A stretch of DNA of 64,000 nucleotides from Christensenella sp036660175 (GTDB lineage Bacteria; Bacillota; Clostridia; Christensenellales; Christensenellaceae), in NCBI GenBank assembly GCA_036660175.1, contig JAVXBD010000002.1, positions 1 to 64,000 of the forward strand. The letters run 5' to 3'. This document shows, in pieces, positions 17,444 through 27,376 of the stretch (its first letter is position 1; the number at the start of each line of letters is the position of its first letter). The notes beneath the pieces are model-generated. The model made no database searches. It saw only the letters and a list, made by a program, of their open reading frames with translations, and had not been told where the DNA came from. Both the position numbers and the translations under genes were made by a program.

Positions 17444-17974
17444 CTACACTTCTTCTGTAATAATATGGTCGTTTGTATATACACATATTTCACTTGCAAT
17501 TTTTAAACCTTTATACGCTATTTCTTTTGCACTTAAATCAGTATTCTGAATCAATGCACGAGCCGCTGCCAGTGCATATGTGCCGCCAGAGCCAATTGCA
17601 CAGACTCCATCATCAGGCTCTATTACCTCGCCAGTTCCAGAAACAATCAATAGATTCTCTTTATCGGCTATAATTAACATTGCTTCTAATTTTCTCATGG
17701 CCTTATCCATGCGCCATTCCTGTGCAAGCTCCACTGCCGATCGCTGCAAGCTTCCGCCAAATTGCTCCAACTTTGCCTCGAATTTTTCTGATAACGAAAA
17801 AGCGTCAGCAACACTTCCAGCAAAGCCTATCACAACTTTATCGCCATAAATTCTACGCACTTTTTTTGCGCCCATTTTCATGATGACGCTTTCTCCAAGT
17901 GTGACCTGTCCATCTCCTGCAATGGCACATTCATTGCCTTTTTTTACTGCTAAAATCGTAGTACCTTTTAACAT
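17444..17974 (-). CDS. hslV: ATP-dependent protease proteolytic subunit HslV
   Basis: HslV is the proteasome-like peptidase of HslUV. Starting at the ATG at 17974 (GGAGGTC just upstream) the protein is 176 residues and begins MLKGTTILAV; the catalytic threonine would be exposed only after removal of the four-residue MLKG leader. Family motifs are IAGDGQVTLG, FAGSVADAF and AIGSGGTYALAAA. The leader form is usual in clostridial HslV, in contrast to the MT start of E. coli HslV. The gene follows trmFO. Confidence 0.95.
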   Translation of the reverse strand: MLKGTTILAVKKGNECAIAGDGQVTLGESVIMKMGAKKVRRIYGDKVVIGFAGSVADAFSLSEKFEAKLEQFGGSLQRSAVELAQEWRMDKAMRKLEAMLIIADKENLLIVSGTGEVIEPDDGVCAIGSGGTYALAAARALIQNTDLSAKEIAYKGLKIASEICVYTNDHIITEEV

Positions 17975-17990
17975 TCTGTATGACCTCCAT

Positions 17991-19310
17991 TTATAGTTTG
18001 AATTTTTCAATGATTTGCGCAATCCTATCCATTGCCCTTTGTGAAATCATCGTATTTTTTTCTTCTTTGTTTCGTATTTTTATGCCAAGCGGCATCATAA
18101 TACCAAAATTTATATTCATTGGCTGAAAATTTGAAGAGATGGAATTGGACACGTAATTACACAATGCTCCCGTTGCTGTATAGCTGTCAAAAACCGGAAT
18201 CTCTTTTTCTTGCAATTCATATGCTGTAAAAATCCCTGCCGCCAAGCCGCTTGATGCACTCTCCAAATATCCCTCAACACCTGTGATTTGTCCAGCAAAG
18301 CGTATATTGGGGTTGCTTTTTAAGCGATATTGGCAATCAAGTACCTTTGGTGAATTTATAAACGTATTTTTGTGCATAACACCATATCTTAAAAATTCTG
18401 CATCTTTTAATGCTGGAATCATGCCAAATGCTCTTTTTTGTTCGCCAAACTTCAAGTGCGTTTGAAATCCAACAATATTATACATCGTTCCCTGCTCATT
18501 TTCTTTGCGCAGTTGTACCACAGCATAAGGCTGCTCATTGGTTTTGGGATCAACAAGCCCCATTGGCTTTAGAGGACCAAAAAGCATTGTTTCAAAACCT
18601 CTTCCCGCCATCGTTTCGATAGGCATACATCCTTCAAAAACATTGCCTTTCTCAAAATCTTTTAGCACTGCACATTCTGCACCAATTAAAGCTTCATAAA
18701 ATGCTGTATACTCTGCTTTTGTCATAGGGCAGTTGATGTAGTCATTTCCTCTTTCGTATCTTGACGCAAAGAATGCCGACTCCATATCTATACTCTGAGC
18801 ATCAATGATAGGCGCTGCTGCATCAAAAAAATGCAGACATTCGCCCGTCAGTTTTTGAATTTCTTGTGCAAGTGCCTCTGAACACAACGGACCAGCCGCC
18901 ACAATCACAACATCATTCTTTGCAAAGCGGCTCAAATCACGCACTTCTTCACTGATAATTTCAATGTTTTCATTTTTCTGCATAGCTTGCGTAATAAAAG
19001 AAGAAAATTCTTGTCTGTTTACTGCAAGTGCGCCGCCAGCAGCCACGCTTGTTGCATCAGCCGCCTTCATCACAAGACTATCAAGTGCACGCATTTCCTG
19101 TTTTAGCAGCCCTGCCGCATTGGTTATTCTATCTGAACGAAAGGAATTGCTACAAACTAACTCCGCCAATCCATCGCTTGTGTGTGCAGGTGACTTTTTA
19201 TTTGGCTTCATCTCGTATAATTTCACCTTAACATCACGTTTTGCAAGTTGATATGCACATTCGCAGCCCGCAAGGCCACCTCCGATAATCACAACGTTTT
19301 TTTTAGTCAT
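17991..19310 (-). CDS. trmFO: Methylenetetrahydrofolate-tRNA (uracil-5-)-methyltransferase
   Basis: TrmFO makes ribothymidine at position 54 of tRNA, using 5,10-methylene-THF and FAD. The N-terminal FAD motif GGGLAGCE is near 10-17, followed by YEMKP and the SNSFRSD region with the family's cysteine-serine signature, and NYINCPM(T/N)K and QITGVEGY later. Length is 439 residues. The ATG overlaps the topA stop (ATGA), the common topA-trmFO pair of Firmicutes. It replaces the SAM-dependent TrmA of other bacteria. Confidence 0.97.
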   Translation of the reverse strand: MTKKNVVIIGGGLAGCECAYQLAKRDVKVKLYEMKPNKKSPAHTSDGLAELVCSNSFRSDRITNAAGLLKQEMRALDSLVMKAADATSVAAGGALAVNRQEFSSFITQAMQKNENIEIISEEVRDLSRFAKNDVVIVAAGPLCSEALAQEIQKLTGECLHFFDAAAPIIDAQSIDMESAFFASRYERGNDYINCPMTKAEYTAFYEALIGAECAVLKDFEKGNVFEGCMPIETMAGRGFETMLFGPLKPMGLVDPKTNEQPYAVVQLRKENEQGTMYNIVGFQTHLKFGEQKRAFGMIPALKDAEFLRYGVMHKNTFINSPKVLDCQYRLKSNPNIRFAGQITGVEGYLESASSGLAAGIFTAYELQEKEIPVFDSYTATGALCNYVSNSISSNFQPMNINFGIMMPLGIKIRNKEEKNTMISQRAMDRIAQIIEKFKL

Positions 19311-21472
19311 TTTGCACTCTTCTTTAAGTTAGTAGAACATTCAGCATTTGAGCATTTTTTATTTTTCCCGACTTCTATCATATAGCTACCGCATATTTCA
19401 CATTTTTCATTAAGCGGTTTATTCCATGAAACAAAATCGCACTCTGGGTAATTTGCACAGCCGTAAAAAATCTTTTTCTTCTTTGTCTTTTTTTCAACAA
19501 CCTGTCCTCCGCATTTGGGGCAAGGTACATCTATCGCCTTTACAATCGCTTTGGTATTTTTACACTCTGGGTAGTTTGGACAAGCCAAAAACTCTCCAAA
19601 GCGTCCTGTCTTATATACCATAGCTGCTCCGCATTTTTCACAGATTACATCAGATATTTTTTCAGGCAATTCTATACGTTCTATGTTCTTTTCACCAAGT
19701 TCAAGATCCTTTTCAAAAGGTTCATAGAACTCTCGAATCACTGCTTTCCAGTCCTCACCGTCTACTTCTACTCCGTCAAATTTTTCTTCCATATCTGCCG
19801 TAAAAGTAATATCAACAATATCAGCAAAATTCTTTGCCATCAAGTCTGTAACAATCTCACCTAATTCTGTTGGAACGAATGCTTTTGCTTCTTTATAAAC
19901 ATATCCACGATCTTGTATGGTAGATATAATTGGCGCATAGGTACTTGGGCGTCCAATCCCACGTTCTTCTAAGAACTTAATCAAAGATGCTTCATTATAT
20001 CTAGCAGGCGGCTGTGTAAAGTTTTGCTTTGGGGTGATACTCTTTAAATCCAGCACATCTCCCTTATCTGCTTTTGGAAGCATAGTCTGCTCATCATCAT
20101 CTGTTTTAGAATCATAAATAGCAAGATGTCCTTTAAAGATAATGCGAGAGCCGTTTGCCTTAAAAATATGATCTGCACAGTTAATATCATATGAAAGCGT
20201 TTCAATTTTTGCAGGCATCATTTGGCTTGCCAAAAACCTCGTATAAATCAGTTTGTAAAGTTTATACTGGTCATTTGTCAAATGTTTTTTGATGCTTTCT
20301 GGCGTATTGGTGATGTATGTTGGTCGCACTGCCTCATGGGCATCTTGCGCATTTTTTCTTCCTTTATAAAAATTCGGCTTTTCTGGCGCATATTCTTCTC
20401 CATAAGTCGCTTTAATATAATCAATTGCTGCATGCTGTGCTTCTGCTGAAACACGAGTGGAATCTGTTCTCATATAGGTAATCAACCCTACATTATCTCC
20501 GCCATTGATGGGCATACCTTCATATAGATTTTGTGCCAGCATCATTGTCTTTTTGGCTGTATAGCCAAGCTTTCCAGCCGCTGCCTGCTGAAGCAAACTT
20601 GTCGTAAATGGCGGCAGCGCACTTTTTTTACGCATACCACTTGTCACTTTTTCAACAATATACGGCTTGTTCAACACCGCATCCAACACACTCTTTGCAT
20701 CTTGTTCATTTAAAAGTTTTGCTTTTTTTCCTTGAAAGCCATGATACCTTGCCTCTATTTCGTGCTGATCTTTTAAAAGCACAGCATTGATTGTCCAAAA
20801 TTCTTCGGGTACAAAAGCTTTGATTTCATGTTCTCTATCCACAATTACTTTTACTGCAACACTTTGAACTCTGCCTGCCGAAAGTCCTTTTTTAACCTTC
20901 ATCCACAGCAGCGGGCTCAATTTATATCCCACAAGCCTATCAAGCACACGTCTTGCCTGCTGTGCATCCACTTTATCCATATCAATCTTGCGTGGATGTC
21001 CAACGGCATAAACGACTGCATCTTTTGTGATTTCGTTAAATTCAATTCTGCACGTTTCATCTAAGTCTATTCCCAAAATATTTGCAATATGCCAAGAAAT
21101 TGCCTCGCCCTCTCTATCAGGGTCAGTTGCAAGATATATTTTTGTGGATCTTTTTGCTTCATCTTTCAATGTTTTAATCAGAGGCGCTTTCCCTCTGATG
21201 GTTGTATATTGCGGTTCGAAATTATTTTCGACATCAACACCAATTTTACTTTTTGGCAAATCTCTTAAATGTCCGTTTGATGCACGCACCACATATCCTT
21301 TGCCTAAAAATTTTTCTATTGTTTTCGCTTTTGCTGGTGACTCTACAATCACTAAATTTTTTATTACGGCTTTCTTAGTAGCCGTTTTTTTTACCGCCTT
21401 CTTTTTTGCGGGAGCTTTCTTTGCAGTTGCTTTTTTTGTTGGCTTTTTTACTGTGCTTACAGTTTCTTCCAT
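19307..21472 (-). CDS. topA: DNA topoisomerase I
   Basis: A type IA topoisomerase that relaxes negative supercoils. The Toprim domain opens with VIVESPAKAKT near 41-51, the acidic triad ATDPDREGE follows, and the catalytic tyrosine is in ITYMRTDST. Three C-terminal zinc ribbons are visible (CEKCGAAM, CPKCGGQV, CEICGSYM). The unusual part is the N-terminus: residues 9-38 form a Lys/Ala/Thr tail with 14 lysines, like a histone H1 tail. GGAGG precedes the ATG, so the tail is translated from a good site. dprA is upstream, trmFO downstream. Confidence 0.97.
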   Translation of the reverse strand: MEETVSTVKKPTKKATAKKAPAKKKAVKKTATKKAVIKNLVIVESPAKAKTIEKFLGKGYVVRASNGHLRDLPKSKIGVDVENNFEPQYTTIRGKAPLIKTLKDEAKRSTKIYLATDPDREGEAISWHIANILGIDLDETCRIEFNEITKDAVVYAVGHPRKIDMDKVDAQQARRVLDRLVGYKLSPLLWMKVKKGLSAGRVQSVAVKVIVDREHEIKAFVPEEFWTINAVLLKDQHEIEARYHGFQGKKAKLLNEQDAKSVLDAVLNKPYIVEKVTSGMRKKSALPPFTTSLLQQAAAGKLGYTAKKTMMLAQNLYEGMPINGGDNVGLITYMRTDSTRVSAEAQHAAIDYIKATYGEEYAPEKPNFYKGRKNAQDAHEAVRPTYITNTPESIKKHLTNDQYKLYKLIYTRFLASQMMPAKIETLSYDINCADHIFKANGSRIIFKGHLAIYDSKTDDDEQTMLPKADKGDVLDLKSITPKQNFTQPPARYNEASLIKFLEERGIGRPSTYAPIISTIQDRGYVYKEAKAFVPTELGEIVTDLMAKNFADIVDITFTADMEEKFDGVEVDGEDWKAVIREFYEPFEKDLELGEKNIERIELPEKISDVICEKCGAAMVYKTGRFGEFLACPNYPECKNTKAIVKAIDVPCPKCGGQVVEKKTKKKKIFYGCANYPECDFVSWNKPLNEKCEICGSYMIEVGKNKKCSNAECSTNLKKSAK

Positions 21473-21533
21473 TATATTCCTCCATCATCGTCTAACTCTT
21501 ATCATAACCTTTTTAAATCATTTTATGTGTAAA

Positions 21534-22637
21534 CTAATTGTTAATACTAAATTTTCCACCTGGCAAACTTGAAATCAAACTCTTTAGCTCCATAACTGTT
21601 ATGGCAGTGTTTACATCCTTCATGTTTGCTTCCAAATAATTTGCAAGTTCTTCAGCAGATAAATCTTCCTTTAAAAGTAGATTGTATATCTGTGCCTCGA
21701 ATAAATCAAGCTTATTATCGCTTTTATTTTTTGCTTTCCTTTTTTTTGCGTTTATTTCCCACTTTTGACTGCGCATTACTTCATACCCATCAGTGATCAT
21801 CATAGAGCCAGAATCAAGCAAATACAGCGGCAGTTTTGCCATGGTTGATTTTAAATCACACACCGTTGCATATATATCAATCCCCTGTCTTAATGCGTAA
21901 TCCGCCGTAATGCGTGCACCGCTCTTTTCACCACCTTCGCCTACAATCAGCGCCTGCGATAACCCAGCAATAATCCTATTGCGCTGCGGAAAATTTTTTG
22001 CAAGCGGTTCTTCACCAGGAGGAAACTCAGAAAGTATCACACCATTTTCTATAATTTTTTCGTATACATTTCTATTTTCGGCAGGATAAATCACATCTAC
22101 CCCACACCCGACTACTGCTGCCGTTATGCCTCCTGCGTCCAGTGCGCCTGTATGCGCTGCAGTATCAATCCCTCTTGCAAGCCCCGAAATAATCAAAACA
22201 TTTTGCGAAGCCAAATTATAGGAAATATCATGTGCAATGTTAAAACCAAATTTAGTTGGTCTGCGAGAACCAACCATGCCACACGTCCTATCCTCAAAAT
22301 CAGGAAGAATACCTTTATAGTATAACAACGGTGGTGGATTTTCTATGTTTGCAAGCGTCTGCGGATAGCATTGGTCAAGACGAGTTACCATTTTAATCTG
22401 CTTTGTGTCCAGTTCCTTTAAAAAATCTTCTATATAAGAATCATTTGCACTTTGTATCAAATTTTTGGCAGTTGCATCACCAATGCCTTTAATAATATGC
22501 GAAATTTCCCCTACATTTTCCCAAGCAGTCTTTGCGTCCTCAAAATAATTAATAATATCATAAAACTTAACAGGCCCAATCCCACGAACGGTTGACAGCC
22601 ATACCCAATATTTTTCTTCTGAAGTTAAATTAATCAT
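21534..22637 (-). CDS. dprA: DNA-processing protein DprA
   Basis: DprA binds incoming single-stranded DNA during transformation and loads RecA. An N-terminal SAM/HhH region (VRGIGPVKFYDIINYF) is followed by the Rossmann domain with MVGSRRPTKFG, SGLARGIDTAAH and FPQRNRIIAGLS, and a C-terminal winged-helix DML1 domain of about 60 residues. The ATG at 22637 is preferred: GGGGAGA lies upstream and it gives the normal 367 residues, while a longer frame would read deep into comM. It overlaps the comM stop by 8 bases. Confidence 0.95.
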   Translation of the reverse strand: MINLTSEEKYWVWLSTVRGIGPVKFYDIINYFEDAKTAWENVGEISHIIKGIGDATAKNLIQSANDSYIEDFLKELDTKQIKMVTRLDQCYPQTLANIENPPPLLYYKGILPDFEDRTCGMVGSRRPTKFGFNIAHDISYNLASQNVLIISGLARGIDTAAHTGALDAGGITAAVVGCGVDVIYPAENRNVYEKIIENGVILSEFPPGEEPLAKNFPQRNRIIAGLSQALIVGEGGEKSGARITADYALRQGIDIYATVCDLKSTMAKLPLYLLDSGSMMITDGYEVMRSQKWEINAKKRKAKNKSDNKLDLFEAQIYNLLLKEDLSAEELANYLEANMKDVNTAITVMELKSLISSLPGGKFSINN

Positions 22638-24171
22638 GAATCTCTCCCCAATACTTTCGATCCAAGGTTCTATATTGAATCGCTTCTGCAACGTGTGCCG
22701 CCTGTACATTTGTGCAGCCTTCTAAATCGGCAATTGTTCGTGCCACAAGCAATACTCTTGTATATGAGCGTGCGCTTAGTTTCAAGGTATTATACGCTTT
22801 TTTAAGAAGTACTTTTGCTGCTTCTTCCACCCTGCAAAACGCCTTGATTTGCGAAGAACTTAGTTGTGCATTGCAATAAATATTGATGCCACGATACCGT
22901 TCTATCTGTATTTTTCGTGCTGCATTGACACGGCTGCGAACTGTATCTGAAGTTTCTTGCTGCATCGTGCTGTTTAAGTCATCATAATTGACTCTTCCCA
23001 TTTCGATATGCATATCGATTCTATCAAGCAACGGTCCTGAAATTTTTGACAAATATCGTGAAATCTGAAAAGGAGTACATCTGCATTCTGTTTCAGAAGA
23101 ACCAAAATTCCCACATGGGCAAGGGTTCATTGCCGCCACAAACATAAAATCAGCAGGATAAGAAACTTTGGAGTTTGCTCTGGAGATATACACAGTACCG
23201 TCTTCAAGCGGCTGACGCAATGCTTCCAAGGTTGCTCTATTAAACTCGGGTAGTTCATCAAAAAACAATACTCCTCTATGCGCCAAACTTATTTCTCCAG
23301 GAACGGTACGTGATCCACCGCCTGTAATTGCCGCCTGTGAGGAGGTATGATGTGGGCTTCTAAACGGTCTGGAACTAACAATTTCTCTGTTTTTTAACTC
23401 TCCTGCAATCGAGTGTATTTTCGTAACCTCCAGCGCTTCTTCAAACGAAAAATCAGGTAAAATTCCTGGTAAAGCTTTTGCAAGCATACTTTTCCCAGAG
23501 CCTGGAGATCCTATCATCAAAAGATTATGTCCCCCTGCCGCCGCAATTTCCATCGCTCGTTTTGCTTGATTCTGTCCTTTAATATCTGCAAAATCAACAG
23601 CAATGTGCTGTGCATCTGTAGACTGCTTCCATTTTGAAGTCGGGTATATCTCCGCTTTACTTTTCTTGTTTAAAACATCAGTAAGTTGTGTTAAATGCTT
23701 GATTGCAAACACTTTTATATCCTTAATATAGCTTGCTTCCTGCGCATTTTCGTATGGCAATACCACAAACTTAAAGCCACGCTTTCGTGCTTCAATTATC
23801 ATAGGCAATACACCATTGATTCCACGCACATCACCATCTAATGACAGTTCTCCAAGCACCACCATGTATTTTAAAAATTCTGCCGAAACCTGCTCGCTTC
23901 CGCACAATATACCGATTGCAATTGCAAGATCGTAAATCGGCCCTTCTTTTCTCATATCAGCAGGTGCTAAGTTTACCGTGACCCTTTTTGCGGGATATTC
24001 AAAGCCTGAGTTTTTAATGGCAGAACGGACACGCTCTTTTGATTCTTTGACAGCCATATCAGGAAGCCCCACAATTTCATAGCAGGGCAAACCACTATAG
24101 ACGTCTGTTTCGACGAGTACAGGATAGCCTTCAATTCCATTCAAACCATAACTCAAGACTTTTGCAAGCAT
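22630..24171 (-). CDS. comM: YifB/ComM family Mg chelatase-like AAA ATPase
   Basis: ComM is a hexameric helicase that aids branch migration in transformation in Gram-negatives; the Firmicute role is less clear. N-terminal Lon-like S5 fold (MLAKVLSYGLNGIEG start), then the AAA core with Walker A GSPGSGKSMLAK, Walker B GVLFFDELPEF and the arginine-containing C-terminal domain ARSYTRVLLVARTIADLE. Cysteines in NPCPCGNFG form the usual insert. The ATG at 24171 has GGGGAAATT upstream, giving 513 residues. Paired with dprA, which it overlaps. Confidence 0.94.
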   Translation of the reverse strand: MLAKVLSYGLNGIEGYPVLVETDVYSGLPCYEIVGLPDMAVKESKERVRSAIKNSGFEYPAKRVTVNLAPADMRKEGPIYDLAIAIGILCGSEQVSAEFLKYMVVLGELSLDGDVRGINGVLPMIIEARKRGFKFVVLPYENAQEASYIKDIKVFAIKHLTQLTDVLNKKSKAEIYPTSKWKQSTDAQHIAVDFADIKGQNQAKRAMEIAAAGGHNLLMIGSPGSGKSMLAKALPGILPDFSFEEALEVTKIHSIAGELKNREIVSSRPFRSPHHTSSQAAITGGGSRTVPGEISLAHRGVLFFDELPEFNRATLEALRQPLEDGTVYISRANSKVSYPADFMFVAAMNPCPCGNFGSSETECRCTPFQISRYLSKISGPLLDRIDMHIEMGRVNYDDLNSTMQQETSDTVRSRVNAARKIQIERYRGINIYCNAQLSSSQIKAFCRVEEAAKVLLKKAYNTLKLSARSYTRVLLVARTIADLEGCTNVQAAHVAEAIQYRTLDRKYWGEIHD

Positions 24172-24190
24172 AATTTCCCCTTTGCTCTTA

Positions 24191-27100
24191 TCAATAGAAT
24201 GGCCAAGATTCAATCCATCTTAGACCATTTACATAGTCAGCATTTGCTGGAATTCCCGTTATAACAGGATAAAAGAAGATAAACATCGCAACACATGAAG
24301 CTACCAATACTATACCAAATATTTTTCCGTATTTAAAATCTTCTTCGATGTATTTTAGCCAATACACAATTAACAAGATTAAAAATGGTACGGTTGCAAA
24401 ATAGTGATAAATAAACACTTCACGTGTAATAAACCACCACGGCATAAACTGTGAGAGTGCCGCAATTGCCAAAAATAACATAGCAAAATTCCGATGTTTT
24501 TTACGAATTGCATTTACTATTAGCCAAACACTTGCCACAACACCAGACCACCAAACCAATGGATTTCCCATTGTTGAAAGTGTTGCAATGGTGTTTGCCG
24601 CTGGATTTTGCTGGCTAAAAAATAACACAGGACGAATTGTAAGCGGCCACGTAAACCATTTTGATGCAAACGGATGTACCGTCGCTGGATCCAGCGTTGA
24701 GTGGTAGTTTAACATATAAGACTGATTGCCCAATATTTCTTTTAAACCATATGCGTTGCCCTGTGTCACCATAGTATAGGGCAGATACGAAAGCAAATAA
24801 ATACCAGCAGGAATAATCAGGAAAAACAACACGCACCATCCGAGTATTGTTCCTAAGTTTCGTTTGTAATTCGCTGTAATATGTGGATATTCTCCACTTT
24901 CTTTTGCATATTTATATTCTTGGTGCCGTCGATACATCGTTATTAAAAAAATAATTAACAGCCCTGCCCCTGCATAAATGCAAAGCCACTTTGTCGCTGC
25001 ACCAATTCCAAAGAAAAGCCCGCTTAAAAACAACGGCACTAATGACTTCGACAGCTTTTGCCGATTGAAATTCTGCTGAGTAAACTGATACATAAACAGA
25101 TACATCAACATAATCCATAAAATACTATAGCTATCAATTGTACCAATTCTCGTCTGTGCAAAGTGCATAAAATCAGCCGCCAAAAGTATTGCTGCAAATG
25201 CCGCATATTTTGTTTTTTTGGTCATCATCTTTGCAAGTACAAATAGAATCGGCAGCATGATTACGCCGCATAACGTACCCATAAAACGCCACCCAAACGG
25301 TGTCATGCCAAACATCTCAATACCAGATGCCAAAATTGTTTTTCCAAGCGGTGGATGCGTAATTTCATATGGTTCAATCCCATGAATATTTTCGTATGCT
25401 GTGCGCACATGATAAATCTCATCAAAATAAAAATCCGTCATATATGTTGGCTGTGCAGGAACAAGCGCCTGCTCATCAAACAAAGTCGTTGCTGTTACTG
25501 GTAAAATCTTAGTTGGAGTTACAAGGTTGCCATTTGCATCATAAAAAGCAATTTCGAGTATAGGCAATTCTCCGCTTGTTGCTTCAATCCAGATATACTT
25601 TCCAGTAAAATCCGTTTGATAAACCTGCCATTTATAAAGTTCACTTTTCTGATGATGGACAAAGGATACTTCTTCTTCTCCTCTGGCAAGCATGATTGGG
25701 CTATACTGCTCTCCTGTATCCGAATACAAAAAGTCAATGTCGCCCTCGCCATAATCTGCATAATATTTCATTTGTGTGATATGCTGTGGCTGAGAAAACT
25801 CTACAATAACTGGCTCGTTTAGCGTATAAGATGTCTTTGGTATTTGTACGGCACCCAAGTTTGTAAATGCAACCACTGCATAAACAGCCGTTATAATCAG
25901 CATAATCAAGCCATCTTTTTTAGTGATTGTATTTTTTTGTTCTCTGAAACCTTCCAGACGCATTTTTGCTGTTGGTTTTGATGGCTGCTTTATTTTCTCA
26001 AATTCTATATCTGTTTTCACAGGTTCTGCTTCCAAAATTGGCGGCTTTAACGCAAGCTTTGTGATGACATAGCCTGTATAAATAAAGATAATCATATTAA
26101 GCGCCGATGCCGCAATGGTAAATGCCAAAGGTATATAGACTTGATAGAAGAACAGCACAGTGCATTCGTTAATCAATAACGAAATAAACGTCAGACATGC
26201 ACAGAAAATAAGCCGTTTATCTTTGGTAAAAATATAAGCTAAAATCAAGAGTATCGGTACAGGGAAAATATATCTTTCATGCATACCATGTCCGAGTGCA
26301 AATACACCCATAATCAGAAATGCCGCCAAGCCGAAAATCAATTCTTTTTTTGGATTTTTGATATATAGCCACAAGGTATACAGGCAAACAGCAGCAATGA
26401 GTATATAACCCCAAACATTTAGCGTAAGTCCCAAAAAGGCAGCGTCCGCTACAGGTACAAAGTTTAGCCCCATCATTGCAAACAGATTAAACGCATTGAG
26501 CGACGCCTGCGGAAACATACCCATGGTTCCTGAAAGTGTATCAATCAGCCAAAGCGGCTCTTTATGGATGCCAAATGGCAGCGGTAATAAGAAAAACACA
26601 CCAACCATCACTGCCACAGATAAAAGCAGTGTCAAAACGCTTTTTAGTTTGTCTTTGCTGACGATGATATTTCTAATAAACACATATAAAAAAATCGGCG
26701 CAGTAAATACCACTTGCGGTTTAAATAAAAATGCAACCATGAATAATCCTGCCGACCAAACCAATTTGTTTTTGTAAAGCATATAGAGTGCCAAAACTGT
26801 AAAAACCAAAAGGACCATATCGTTTTGACCCCATACACTTGAATCAAATATCACCGCAGGATTCAACAAAACAAACGCACTCAGCAGCAAGCCAACCTTT
26901 GCGTTGATTTCTCGTTTTGCCAAAGAATAAATAAAATATGCCATGATGATGTCAAATAATATCGGCAACGCCTTTATCATCATACCAAATAATTCGGAAT
27001 TAATATCTATGCCAAGACCGCTTCGCAAAGCACCCACTAATGAAAGCATATAAATATACACGGGTGGATAAATTGTTGTGGCGTCTTCTTTGTAAAAATT

Positions 27101-27355
27101 TGATATTCCCTCTCGTGATGCAGCATCTGCCCAATATCTATAACAATTCATATCTGTGATATATCCGGGTGTAACATAGGCAATTACCAACCGAATGATA
27201 ACCGCTGCAATCGCCATCAATGCAAAAATCTGTCCATAATTTATCTTGCTATCAAACGGCGTTCTTTTTTTTACATAAAAAATATAAACCATAGCCGCTA
27301 TAAAAAGTAGCCCAAGAATATAAAACCATATAATAATCGTGTTTTGTAATTCCAT
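24191..27355 (-). CDS. Giant GT-C membrane glycosyltransferase: GT87-like half fused to PMT half
   Basis: A 1054-residue polytopic protein in two parts. Residues 1-435 form a complete-looking GT-C glycosyltransferase with about ten membrane segments, an acidic first-loop motif (ITDMNCYRYWAD, D68) and a HGMHERYIFP motif near 357-365. A charged cytoplasmic linker (440-480) leads to a second membrane part: one helix (481-500), a soluble beta-rich stretch (about 505-610) that resembles a discoidin/F5-8C fold, then a PMT-type loop with D645-E646 and EITHPPLGK, and further helices. The family transfers sugars from polyprenyl-phosphate carriers to protein or polymer outside the membrane; donor and acceptor are unknown. 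It interrupts the usual yraN-comM neighbourhood. Confidence 0.85.
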   Translation of the reverse strand: MELQNTIIIWFYILGLLFIAAMVYIFYVKKRTPFDSKINYGQIFALMAIAAVIIRLVIAYVTPGYITDMNCYRYWADAASREGISNFYKEDATTIYPPVYIYMLSLVGALRSGLGIDINSELFGMMIKALPILFDIIMAYFIYSLAKREINAKVGLLLSAFVLLNPAVIFDSSVWGQNDMVLLVFTVLALYMLYKNKLVWSAGLFMVAFLFKPQVVFTAPIFLYVFIRNIIVSKDKLKSVLTLLLSVAVMVGVFFLLPLPFGIHKEPLWLIDTLSGTMGMFPQASLNAFNLFAMMGLNFVPVADAAFLGLTLNVWGYILIAAVCLYTLWLYIKNPKKELIFGLAAFLIMGVFALGHGMHERYIFPVPILLILAYIFTKDKRLIFCACLTFISLLINECTVLFFYQVYIPLAFTIAASALNMIIFIYTGYVITKLALKPPILEAEPVKTDIEFEKIKQPSKPTAKMRLEGFREQKNTITKKDGLIMLIITAVYAVVAFTNLGAVQIPKTSYTLNEPVIVEFSQPQHITQMKYYADYGEGDIDFLYSDTGEQYSPIMLARGEEEVSFVHHQKSELYKWQVYQTDFTGKYIWIEATSGELPILEIAFYDANGNLVTPTKILPVTATTLFDEQALVPAQPTYMTDFYFDEIYHVRTAYENIHGIEPYEITHPPLGKTILASGIEMFGMTPFGWRFMGTLCGVIMLPILFVLAKMMTKKTKYAAFAAILLAADFMHFAQTRIGTIDSYSILWIMLMYLFMYQFTQQNFNRQKLSKSLVPLFLSGLFFGIGAATKWLCIYAGAGLLIIFLITMYRRHQEYKYAKESGEYPHITANYKRNLGTILGWCVLFFLIIPAGIYLLSYLPYTMVTQGNAYGLKEILGNQSYMLNYHSTLDPATVHPFASKWFTWPLTIRPVLFFSQQNPAANTIATLSTMGNPLVWWSGVVASVWLIVNAIRKKHRNFAMLFLAIAALSQFMPWWFITREVFIYHYFATVPFLILLIVYWLKYIEEDFKYGKIFGIVLVASCVAMFIFFYPVITGIPANADYVNGLRWIESWPFY

Positions 27356-27376
27356 AATATTCTCCTGTATTAACGC

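Noticed and set aside
21027..21572. 181-residue plus-strand open frame opposite the start of topA
   Set aside because: Hydrophobic Phe/Ala-rich translation is the mirror of the lysine tail; no ribosome binding site; topA is certain.
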